Below are positions 18,332 through 26,823 of a stretch of DNA of 64,000 nucleotides, piece by piece (positions within the stretch are counted from its first letter, which is position 1; each line of letters opens with the position of its first letter). Below the pieces are notes generated by a model that searched no databases, had not been told where the DNA came from, and was given only the letters and a program-made list of their open reading frames with translations. The stretch is from Crithidia fasciculata (lineage: Eukaryota > Euglenozoa > Kinetoplastea > Trypanosomatida > Trypanosomatidae). The stretch is taken from NCBI GenBank assembly GCA_000331325.2, contig CM003407.1:2734501-2798500 (forward strand), in the 5' to 3' direction. A program made the position numbers and the translations under genes.

Positions 18332-19411
18332 ATGCAGCAGCGCACCCGCGCGTCGCCAGATCGTGGCGAGGAGGCGGCTGCCACTCCCTCCACGGCGGTG
18401 CAGCGGCGAGCTGGCGAGGCGGTCGCAGACACGGCAGGGGCGGCGCATCCACTGCTGGAGGTGGAGCGTCTGGCCGAGTACGGTATCGGCGCTGCAGACA
18501 TCACGAAGCTGAAGCAGGCGGGCATTTTCACCGTCCCTGGCGTGCAGATGCAGTGCAAGAAGGACCTAGTCTTGATCAAGGGCCTGTCCGAAGCCAAGGT
18601 GGACAAGATCATCGAGGCAGCGCGTCGCGTCTGCGAGGTGGGCTTCATCACTGGCACGAGCTACTTGCAGCAGCGCAGCACCATCGTCCGCATCTCCACC
18701 GGCAGCACGGCGCTGGACCAGCTGCTCGGCGGCGGCGGCATCGAGAGCCGCTCCATCACCGAAGCCTTTGGGGAGTTCCGCACCGGCAAGACGCAGATCG
18801 GGCACACTCTCTGCGTGACGTGCCAGCTACCGCTGGAGATGGGTGGCGGCAACGGCAAGGCGGTCTACGTGGACACCGAGGGCACCTTCCGCCCCGAGCG
18901 CATTCGCCCCATCGCCGAGCGCTTCGGCCTCGACACGAACGCCGTGCTGGACAACATTCTCGTCGCACGCGCCTACACGCACGAGCACCAGGCCCACCTG
19001 CTGTCGATGGTGGCTGCCAAGATGGCGGAGGATCAGTTCAGTCTGCTGGTCGTGGACAGCATTACTGCCCTGTTTCGTGTTGACTTCTCCGGCCGCGGGG
19101 AGCTCGCGGAGCGGCAGCAGAAGCTGGCGAAGATGCTGAGCCAGCTGATCAAGATCGCCGAGGAGTTTAACGTGGCGGTGTACATCACAAACCAGGTCGT
19201 CGCAGATCCCGGCGGTGCGTCGATGTTCGTGGCGGATCCAAAGAAGCCGGTTGGCGGCCACATCCTCGCCCACGCCTCGACGACTCGCTTGTCGCTGCGC
19301 AAAGGTCGCGGGGAGCAGCGCGTGTGCAAGATCTTTGACAGCCCCTCGCTGCCGGAGGTGGAGTGCGTCTACAGCATCTCGGAGCAGGGCATCATCGATG
19401 CCGTCGAGTAG
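18332..19411 (+). CDS. DMC1: Meiotic recombinase DMC1
   Basis: 359-residue RecA/RAD51-family strand-exchange protein. An N-terminal helix-hairpin-helix DNA-binding domain occupies residues 48-105 ([13 protein letters not shown], then [11 protein letters not shown]). The ATPase core has Walker A GEFRTGKT at 147-154 and Walker B LLVVDS at 238-243, followed by [20 protein letters not shown]. It is called DMC1 rather than RAD51 because it has the DMC1-type [12 protein letters not shown] near residue 306 and VADPGG rather than the RAD51 form. DMC1 coats single-stranded DNA and drives interhomologue exchange in meiosis. The N-terminal 40 residues are a low-complexity extension. The frame is open upstream to 18251, but 18332 is the first ATG after the splice acceptor. 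Confidence 0.93.
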   Translation: MQQRTRASPDRGEEAAATPSTAVQRRAGEAVADTAGAAHPLLEVERLAEYGIGAADITKLKQAGIFTVPGVQMQCKKDLVLIKGLSEAKVDKIIEAARRVCEVGFITGTSYLQQRSTIVRISTGSTALDQLLGGGGIESRSITEAFGEFRTGKTQIGHTLCVTCQLPLEMGGGNGKAVYVDTEGTFRPERIRPIAERFGLDTNAVLDNILVARAYTHEHQAHLLSMVAAKMAEDQFSLLVVDSITALFRVDFSGRGELAERQQKLAKMLSQLIKIAEEFNVAVYITNQVVADPGGASMFVADPKKPVGGHILAHASTTRLSLRKGRGEQRVCKIFDSPSLPEVECVYSISEQGIIDAVE

Positions 19412-20161
19412 CTCCGTCAGTGAAAGAAAAAAAAGAAGCGTCAATGCAAGGTGTTTGTTTTCTTTTTCTATAGCTTCCAAAACTGCTTTTTTCTCTGCTA
19501 GTAGTAAACCGAGTGTATTTCTCGTTTTCGCAAAATTTTTTTTAGGTGCGATCTTTGTCTTTGTTGAGCGATGTCTTCGCTTAAAGCAGCTTTCTCAAAA
19601 ACGGAGGTGCTCGGCGCACAGAAAACAGAAAAAGAAAATAGAAGAAAATGAAGGGGAAGGGATCGTCGATGTGTGTGTGAGCGCCGGAGAGGATGATGTC
19701 GTACGCATCATGGACTTGGCATTTTGCGAGCAGCCGCGTTGAGCAAGTGCTGAGGCATCGGTGCTCAGCTAGAGTGTCCATGCATTACAGAGAGAGAGGA
19801 AATTGCTTTTGAACTGCTAAAAAAAAAACCCGGCGTTTCCTTTTACTCTCTCCCGATCACTCTCTCTCTTGACAATTTACCAACCATATCTCATCACAAT
19901 CTCACTTCCTCTCCAAATCAAAACGGCACTCTTGCTTCCTGCGCAAATACAGCGGATTAAAAAAAAAACACACGTGCTGTGCATGCGTCCCGCAGTGCTG
20001 GCTCCGTCAAAAAACACTCATTACTTCACTCCCTTTAAAGTCATTTTCTTTACAGCAATAGGAAAGAAGAACATCTTCACCTCATACATCTGCAAGTCAC
20101 TTTTTTCTCTTTTTTTTTTCAGCAAGCTAGGTGGCTGTGCTGATCTTCGCTTCCTATCGCC
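19412..20161. other. Intergenic region, UTRs
   Basis: Short A- and T-rich intergenic stretch. No gene seen. It ends in the strong acceptor at 20121-20122. Confidence 0.65.
20100..20122 (+). promoter_or_regulatory. Polypyrimidine tract and trans-splice acceptor
   Basis: A near-perfect T/C tract of about 20 bases ends in CAG, with AG at 20121-20122, 39 bases before the ATG at 20162. Strong acceptor. Confidence 0.65.
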
Positions 20162-20629
20162 ATGGACTCCTCTAATGCGCGACACTACGGCGTGAAGGCT
20201 ATTGAAGTCAACCGGGCTCGCATCAAGGAGCGCATCCAGGAAAAACACCGCCAGCAAAGCCAGCAGGTGCGTCAGGGGCGTCTGAGTGCTCTACGCAATG
20301 CCGACAGCAGCGGCCGCAGCTCCACGGATGAGGCGGCGTTATGGTCGAACACAAACGCCAGCTCAGGACAGCTGGCCTGCTCCTCTTTTGGCGCTTGTGC
20401 ACCATCGATGCCACTCGCAACGTCGATGGGCTGTGGTGCGCCGCAAGTGCCTCTTGTGGAGGACTGGTCGGACATTGGGCACGAGTTCGGCGTGAACATT
20501 CTTGACAGAGATGTGATGGAGTGTCTGCTGGCAATCGAGGACGAGATTCGGCAGGAGCAACTCTTCCACTTCTACGACGAAACAAACGGGTGCGAGTGGG
20601 AGGAGTACTACAACTCTTTGACCACCTGA
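20162..20629 (+). CDS. Small acidic protein, faintly like RPA-interacting protein
   Basis: 155-residue protein. The first 35 residues are basic and helical (EVNRARIKERIQEKHRQQSQQ). Residues 40-95 are low complexity, rich in S, A and N. Residues 100-155 are acidic and helical: DRDVMECLLAIEDEIRQEQL followed by FHFYDE and EWEEYYNSL. The C-terminal helix (LLAIEDEIRQEQLFHFYDE) has the same spacing of E, I and Q as the middle helix of human RPAIN (LEEIQQELINQEQ), and the basic N-terminal helix has a counterpart there, but the zinc-binding C terminus of RPAIN is missing. This is suggestive only. RPAIN proteins carry replication protein A into the nucleus. It lies between DMC1 and an MCM9-like helicase. 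It could equally be an unrelated trypanosomatid protein. Confidence 0.75.
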   Translation: MDSSNARHYGVKAIEVNRARIKERIQEKHRQQSQQVRQGRLSALRNADSSGRSSTDEAALWSNTNASSGQLACSSFGACAPSMPLATSMGCGAPQVPLVEDWSDIGHEFGVNILDRDVMECLLAIEDEIRQEQLFHFYDETNGCEWEEYYNSLTT

Positions 20630-21793
20630 AATTACAGTGGGAGTAGCAGAGCTCTGTTCATATATATTTTTGGCTGTGGCTTTGTTGCTGTGGTTTGTGC
20701 TTGTGTATGTGTGTGGGTGCCAGTGCTTTGACCGATTGCGCGGGTTTGCCTCGGTTCTCACTTGCACCCACCAAAGTACTAGTCGATGTTTTTCCCTTTT
20801 TTGTTCTCTCAGCCAGTTGCCCCGCTTTCGCCTCTCGCTGCTTGTCGAGCTTTTATTTTTGAGGATGCGCAACCATGACCTGCGCAGAGTTGGTCTACGT
20901 CATGTGCTGGGAATGCGTCTGCTCCCGATGACATCGCTTTTTTTTTTCTCGTCATTTTGTGTTTTCTGGTTGTCTCTTCATCTGCTAATCGCTCCAAAAA
21001 GAAGAAATTGCTTTAAGCTGTTGGTTGTGCGCACCGCTACTCGCCGAGTGCCACGTTAAGACGTTTCCAGAGTCCCTTCATCACAGCAGCGCTCCGTGCA
21101 TGCTCCGCATATTTATGTACTTGTATCTTTTCTCTTCGTGTTCTAATGCAAATGCATTTCTTTTCTTTGATCACCGACTTCTTTAAAGAAAATAAAGGTT
21201 CTCTTTTCTTGCGTGCCACTCTCTTTTGGAGATGCTTCTCGTGACTTTTACTGTACCAAACAGCCGATCCCATGTCAACTTTTTAGTTGTAACTCACCAG
21301 CGCAATATACAATAGAAGCACTATAGAAACACATCTCTGCAGACTGAGGGTGTGGAGCTACAGCGACTGTAATTCTTCACTTCGTACTGCACCGTAACTC
21401 ACACACGCTCAAAGCGCCACGCTGTTCTCCGTGTCTTTTTATCTTTTTAGAACTACCGCGCTGCACATGCACCGTGCACTCCCTGCTGTCCCATTCGACT
21501 CTCCCATCACAAATACTCCAACATACACACCTCAACTCCAACTACCACTCTTTTTTTTCTCAGTCTTTTTTCCCACATCGTTCGCACGCAACTACCCGCC
21601 AATAGAATTCTGTTGTCTAGGAAGCTATCAGGTTTCAAGCTGCAGCTGAGATCTTCGATTTGAAAGAGGCGTGCTTCTTTCTCTTTTTTTTTTCTCCTCC
21701 TCTGCGCGTCGCACAGCGCGTACACCAGATTTGTGTCGCGGTGCTACGGCGGGAGAACACGCATCGCAAGGTTAGGTAAAGTGCTTCGCTCCC
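20630..21793. other. Intergenic region, UTRs
   Basis: T-rich in the first half, A-rich patches around 21290-21330, and a pyrimidine-rich 5' UTR. No gene seen. Confidence 0.65.
21676..21716 (+). promoter_or_regulatory. Polypyrimidine tract and trans-splice acceptor for the MCM9-like gene
   Basis: A 25-base T/C tract followed by CTCTGCGCGTCGCACAG; the AG is at 21715-21716, 77 bases before the ATG at 21794. Confidence 0.55.
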
Positions 21794-24586
21794 ATGGAGG
21801 TGACGGATACCCTTCGAGAGCGCGTGCGGCACTTTTTCATTCACCACTGCGAGCCGCCACGCCCCCTCGCCCACCACGGTGACGCCACCTACCACAACTC
21901 CGCTGAGAGCGATGGAACGTCCCCTTCCGCCTCTTCGTCCCCACCAGCAGGAGGGCGGGCCATCTTCATCCAAGAGGTGGACTGCATGCAGCTGCTCGAC
22001 GTCTGCCCAGAGGTGGGCACCGCGTTGCTGACACAGACAACGAGTGTGATGGACACGCTGCGTGTGATCAGTGCGGATCTCTGCAAGGAAGCAGGACAGG
22101 CTGCCATCCTCAGCAGCAGCATCTCGATCCGCTTGACGCACGTGCCGGCGGCCATGACGGGCCTGCCGCCTGTGCCGCCAGCGGGTGGGCAGTTGGTGCA
22201 GCTCTGCGGGTCGATTATTCGCATGTCGACAAAGCGTGTGGTGCCCTACGCCTCACGGGTGATGTGCCCGCGCTGTCGTGACACGTCTGAAGTCTTTACG
22301 AACCCATTCGACAGAGCGACGGAGACCAAGGCCCACTGCTCGCTGCCCGCCTGCAAGCACGAGCCGATGCAGGTGATTGGCCAGGTCTGGATGGACTACG
22401 CGGAGTGCCGCCTGCAGCAGCGATCGAACCAGTCCGGCCGGCTGCCGCGCAGCGTGCTGGTGACGCTGGACGATGAGCTGAGTATGAAGTGCTCGGTCGG
22501 CCAGTTTGTTGAGGTGGTCGGGCTCGCCTTCCCAAAGTGGCGGCAAGTCTTCTCCTCCAGCCGACCCGCCATCGAGCCGGCCATCTGGGCTGTGAATGTG
22601 CAGCCGATGGAAGCCTACCGCGGAGCCGCCACCACCGCCGCCGGAGGGTCTGCCGGTCTGCGGCGTCGCGCCGGCAAGACGGACAGACCAAAATTCAACC
22701 CAGAGCACTTCTTTGTGTCCTTCTGCAAGAACAAGCGCAAGCGCGGCGTCACCCTCGCCCGCTCCGTGTGCCCGCATCTCTCCGGTCTCTTTGCGCCGCG
22801 CCTCGCCGTGCTGCTCTCAGCCCTCGGCGGCGCCTCGACGGCGGGCAAGACCGCCATGCACGTCCGCAGCACGATCCACTGTCTCTTCGTGGGCGACCCG
22901 TCGACTGGCAAGACGCAGCTGCTGCGCTTCGCCGCCGCCATCGCACCGCGCAGCACGTCCACGACGGGCATGGGCAGCACGTCTGCCGGTCTCACCGTGG
23001 CTGCGGCGAAGGAGCATGGCGAGTGGGTGCTGGAGCCCGGTGCGCTCGTGCTGAGTGACGGCGGCTCCTGCATCATTGACGAGCTGAGGACGGTGTCGCC
23101 AGCCGATCGCGCCTCCCTGCATGAGGCGATGGAGCAGCAAACCATCTCCGTTGCGAAGGGCGGCCTCGTCACGAAGCTGCGCACCGCCTGCGCCGTTCTC
23201 TCCGCCTGCAACCCACCCACGCGTCGCGGTGGTCGCACCGAAATCGGCGTCGGCGGCCCGCTGCTGAGTCGTTTTGACTTCATCTTTCTCCTGTGGGACA
23301 CCCCGCAGCCAGACGTCGACGAGCGCATCGCGACCCACATGCTGCGCGCCAACACCGGTGCCCAGACGGTGCTCTCCGAAGACGAGCTGACTACCGACGA
23401 GGTTGCCCGCTACTTGTGGTGGATACGGACGCAGTACGCCCGCGCCGAGGGCCCGCTGCTGACCGACCCAGCGGCGGATCTACTGGGCCGCTACTACGAG
23501 ATCCAGCGGCAGCGCGGCGCTACGCCCTCGCTGGACGACGCCGTCCCGGTCACTGTGCGCTTCCTCGAGTCCTTGGTGCGACTTGCCCAGGCGCATGCGA
23601 AGCTGCATCTGCAGACGATGTGCACGCTGGAGGATGCCGCGATGGCCGTCTTTTTGATGGAGCGGACGGCGTACAGCCTCAAGTGCCCGCTGGATGCCGT
23701 AGGCAGTGGTCTCTACAGCAGCTCTCGCGAGCTGGACGAGGTGTTTCTCTCCGACGAGCCCGACGCCCTCGCACAGCAGGAGGCGGTGCTGGCGGCGATC
23801 GTGGACGTGATGTTTCACTACCGCTTCCCAGCGACAGATTCGTGGGCAGCCTACGAGGGCAGGGAGGACAGCAACTCGAGCAGCCACCACGCCGAGAGGG
23901 ATGTTGCGCTGGCCGACCTGCCGTTCATGCACGCCATGCGGGCCACCGGCACCTCCGTCCCACCAGGCGACGAGGCGAACTTCTGGGAGGAAAACGACGG
24001 CGCTTTACTGGCACAGCGCAACGGCCCCTCCGCGCTGCTGCAGGCAAAGACGCTCGCCGCCATCTCCAGCGCGGCGCGGCTGGCGGACGAGGTGGGGCGG
24101 AGCTCCTGCACGGCGTACAGCGTTGCGCGGTATGCCGCCACGGGCCGCGAGGCAGCCGAGGCGTCTCCAGCGGCAGTGCTCGAGTCGCAGCGGGCCAGTC
24201 GGGCGTCGCGCTCGCTGCCGAAGCGAACGACAGAGGTGGCCGTTGCCGCTGCTGCGGCGGAATCCCATGTCCCTCCTCCGAGTCCTACACCTTCCAGGTC
24301 ACGAGGTGGCACAAGCGGTGTCGCTGCGGCTGCCAACGTGGTGGTGGAGGAGGCTGAGGAGGTGCTGCTGATGCCCGACAGCGAGCACAACTCACCCGCC
24401 TCGACCCCCTTGCCCTCGCAGACGCCGCCACCGCTGCCGCATCAGCCGTCGCTCTCCTCCACGTCTCTCCGCGCCGGCAGCAGCAGCACCGCCTCCGTGG
24501 CGTATTCGCTGTCGTCGAACGCGACGCGTAAGCGGACGGCGGAGGACATCATGCGGAGTCTGCGCTTCGCACGCAAAAGGGTGTGA
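21794..24586 (+). CDS. MCM9-like replicative-family helicase
   Basis: 930-residue MCM-family AAA+ protein. The N-terminal DNA-binding part has a zinc finger with cysteines at 158, 161, 182 and 187 (CPRC then CSLPAC, the same C-x4-C end as MCM9). Walker A GDPSTGKT is at 367-374, Walker B CIIDEL at 426-431, and the arginine-finger motif SRFD at 492-495. The core (GSTSAGLTVAAAKEHGEWVLEPGALVLSDGG, HEAMEQQTISVAKGGLV) and the helical part after it (RYYEIQRQ, RFLESLVRLAQAHAKL, TLEDAAMAVFLME) follow MCM9 more closely than MCM2-7 or MCM8. MCM9 works with MCM8 in homologous recombination and mismatch repair. Residues 630-930 are low complexity and not conserved. Walker B carries DEL where DEF is common. 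Next to DMC1, this suggests a recombination role, though such neighbours in trypanosomatids can be chance. Confidence 0.85.
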   Translation: MEVTDTLRERVRHFFIHHCEPPRPLAHHGDATYHNSAESDGTSPSASSSPPAGGRAIFIQEVDCMQLLDVCPEVGTALLTQTTSVMDTLRVISADLCKEAGQAAILSSSISIRLTHVPAAMTGLPPVPPAGGQLVQLCGSIIRMSTKRVVPYASRVMCPRCRDTSEVFTNPFDRATETKAHCSLPACKHEPMQVIGQVWMDYAECRLQQRSNQSGRLPRSVLVTLDDELSMKCSVGQFVEVVGLAFPKWRQVFSSSRPAIEPAIWAVNVQPMEAYRGAATTAAGGSAGLRRRAGKTDRPKFNPEHFFVSFCKNKRKRGVTLARSVCPHLSGLFAPRLAVLLSALGGASTAGKTAMHVRSTIHCLFVGDPSTGKTQLLRFAAAIAPRSTSTTGMGSTSAGLTVAAAKEHGEWVLEPGALVLSDGGSCIIDELRTVSPADRASLHEAMEQQTISVAKGGLVTKLRTACAVLSACNPPTRRGGRTEIGVGGPLLSRFDFIFLLWDTPQPDVDERIATHMLRANTGAQTVLSEDELTTDEVARYLWWIRTQYARAEGPLLTDPAADLLGRYYEIQRQRGATPSLDDAVPVTVRFLESLVRLAQAHAKLHLQTMCTLEDAAMAVFLMERTAYSLKCPLDAVGSGLYSSSRELDEVFLSDEPDALAQQEAVLAAIVDVMFHYRFPATDSWAAYEGREDSNSSSHHAERDVALADLPFMHAMRATGTSVPPGDEANFWEENDGALLAQRNGPSALLQAKTLAAISSAARLADEVGRSSCTAYSVARYAATGREAAEASPAAVLESQRASRASRSLPKRTTEVAVAAAAAESHVPPPSPTPSRSRGGTSGVAAAANVVVEEAEEVLLMPDSEHNSPASTPLPSQTPPPLPHQPSLSSTSLRAGSSSTASVAYSLSSNATRKRTAEDIMRSLRFARKRV

Positions 24587-25383
24587 TGAAAGGTGCGGCT
24601 TCTGCTGCTCTGCTTTCACTTTTATGTGCTTCTCACACCTGTTTGTCTTTCTATTAATTGTTGTCTTTCGCTGCCCTGTGCAACACACTAATAAGTCAAA
24701 AAGGAAAAAAGTAATGGTTTCCAGATTGCGCTGTGGATGAGGTCTTGTTTCACGGAGTCTACTCGAGCGGTGTGCCTTGCCGTCACAGCACACTTCTGCT
24801 ATTTTCCAGTCCCAATCGTGGTGTCTTGAGGCTTCCGTGATCTCGCTGAACTTCCACCGTTTTCTTTTTCTTCCACCCTTTCTACTGCTCTTCCACCTTC
24901 CTGTCACAAACCACGTTTGCGTCCTCTTGTGAGTGTATCTGCGGACCATCTCCCTCCTCTCATCACCTTTAACTCTCCTGCCGCGCTGCACAGAGCCTAG
25001 GTTGGTGCCGTGTCTCTCACTCTAATTGTGCTGTTCCTCCCTTCTCTTCACTGTCTTCTTTTGTCGTCCAGTGCCCTGAGCCCGCCTTGTGAGTTTCTTT
25101 CCCTTTCTCCCAACATCACGCCCATCAATACACAGCATCATCCCTCGAACCCTCACTCGCACACAAACGTAAATAGTTGTGAAAGAGAAAGAAATATATA
25201 TAATCTCTTTGCTCCAACCGCAGCTGAAGCGCGACGTAACTGTCTCTGCTTCTTCTTTTCTTCTCGTCCCCTTTTTCCCCACAACTTCTCTCAAATTGAA
25301 TCAGGAGTACGCCTTCTTTCCCTCTGCGCCGATCCTTCTCCCCATCAACATAGAAAAAAAGCAAGGAAGAACCAGGGAAAAAG
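24587..25383. other. Intergenic region, UTRs
   Basis: Mixed T-rich sequence; the second half is strongly pyrimidine-rich up to the acceptor at 25303-25304. No gene seen. Confidence 0.65.
25246..25304 (+). promoter_or_regulatory. Polypyrimidine tract and trans-splice acceptor for the kinase-PH gene
   Basis: A long CT tract (CTTCTTCTTTTCTTCTCG, then CCCCTTTTTCCCC) is followed by the first downstream AG in AATCAG at 25303-25304, 79 bases before the ATG at 25384. Confidence 0.5.
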
Positions 25384-26823
25384 ATGCCGACCAACAAGGA
25401 TGACAAGCAGAGCAACCCCTCGCTCGAGCTGCTGAACCAGTATGCCAAGTACTTCCCGCACGTTCTCTTCACGAGTCAGGAGTCGCTAGAAAAGTACGCG
25501 TCGAAGATGGACCCCGATGCCTACCGCAACTGCGTTGACCTGCAGGAGGGCGAGGAGCCGCCGGAGTCGACCAACCCGCGCGACCACATGTACGTCCTCA
25601 CGACGCTTGTCGGCCGCAACCCGACAACGGCCGCCTTTGTAGCCACCCGCGGCTCTGACCCGAGCGAGAAAGTCGTGGCGAAGTTCGTGATGCTGAACGA
25701 TGATAAGCAGGCCACCTACGCTCGCAGCGAGCTGCACTGCCTCGCCGCCTGCACGCACTTTGGCATTGTGAAGCACTACGACGACTTCAAGTCGGAGGAC
25801 AAGCTGCTCCTCATCATGGAGTACGGCAGCGGTGGCGACCTTAACAAGCAGATTAAGCAGCGCCTGAAGGAGCACCTGCCCTTCCAGGAGTACGAGGTCG
25901 GCCTTCTCTTCTATCAGATTGTGCTGGCACTGGATGAGGTGCACACGCGTCGTATGATGCACCGTGACTTGAAGACGGCCAACATCTTACTCACGACCAC
26001 TGGTCTCGTAAAGCTCGGCGACTTTGGCTTCTCGAGGCAGTACGAGGACTCCCTGTCCAACGCGGTCGGCTCCACCTTCTGCGGCACACCTTACTACCTC
26101 AGCCCGGAGCTGTGGAAGCGCCAGCCCTACAGCAAGAAGAGTGAGATGTGGGCCCTCGGCGTCGTCCTGTACGAGATGATGGAGCTGTCCCGCCCTTTCA
26201 AGGGCCCGTCGCAGCGGGAGATTATGCAGCAGGTGCTCTACGGCAAGTACGACCCCTTCCCCTGCCCCGTCTCCGCCAGCATGAAGGCGCTGCTGGACCC
26301 GCTTCTCTCCAAGGACCCCGAGGACCGCCCGACGACGCAGCAGCTGCTCCAGACAGAGTTCATGAAGTACGTCACGAACCTTTTCCAGGACATCGTGCGC
26401 CACTCCGAGACTATTCCGCCCAAGGACCGGGAGGAGATCTTGAAGCAGCTGCAGGAAAGCAACGAGCGCGCGCCGCTGCCGTCGTCGATCCGTTACGGCG
26501 TCGTGAGCTCGCAGGTGACGCAGGGCGGCTACCTCTACAAGTACGGCTCCGACTACCGCTGGAAGAAGCGCTACTTCTTCATCGGCAACGGGCAGCTCCG
26601 CATCTCGCTCAGCGACAACCCGGAGAGCGACGGCGTTGCCCCCAAGTCGGTCAACCTCGCCACCGTGAGCGATGTCTTCCCTGTGCCGGAGGTGTACTCG
26701 CAGAAGCACCCGAACCAGCTTGTGATTTGGTTCAACAATGGACAGAAGATCATCGCCTACGCCAGCTCCGTAGAGGACCGCGACATGTGGATCTCAAAGT
26801 TTCACCGCGCCTGTGGCATGTGA
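25384..26823 (+). CDS. NEK-like protein kinase with C-terminal PH domain
   Basis: 479-residue serine/threonine kinase. A 68-residue N-terminal extension precedes the kinase domain (69-335). Catalytic residues are present: lysine 100 in VVAKF, HRDLKTAN with Asp195, DFG at 213-215, and GTPYYLSPE as activation segment end. The glycine-rich loop is degenerate: LVGRNPTTAAFVA has only one glycine. Residues 380-478 form a PH domain (GGYLYKYGSDYRWKKRYFFI, ending in a tryptophan-containing helix DMWISKFHRA), which usually binds phosphoinositides. The layout matches the trypanosomatid NEK-related kinases with a PH domain described in T. brucei as Nrk, from memory. Family members act in flagellum or cell-cycle control; that function is inferred. 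The first ATG after a strong acceptor was used. Confidence 0.9.
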   Translation: MPTNKDDKQSNPSLELLNQYAKYFPHVLFTSQESLEKYASKMDPDAYRNCVDLQEGEEPPESTNPRDHMYVLTTLVGRNPTTAAFVATRGSDPSEKVVAKFVMLNDDKQATYARSELHCLAACTHFGIVKHYDDFKSEDKLLLIMEYGSGGDLNKQIKQRLKEHLPFQEYEVGLLFYQIVLALDEVHTRRMMHRDLKTANILLTTTGLVKLGDFGFSRQYEDSLSNAVGSTFCGTPYYLSPELWKRQPYSKKSEMWALGVVLYEMMELSRPFKGPSQREIMQQVLYGKYDPFPCPVSASMKALLDPLLSKDPEDRPTTQQLLQTEFMKYVTNLFQDIVRHSETIPPKDREEILKQLQESNERAPLPSSIRYGVVSSQVTQGGYLYKYGSDYRWKKRYFFIGNGQLRISLSDNPESDGVAPKSVNLATVSDVFPVPEVYSQKHPNQLVIWFNNGQKIIAYASSVEDRDMWISKFHRACGM

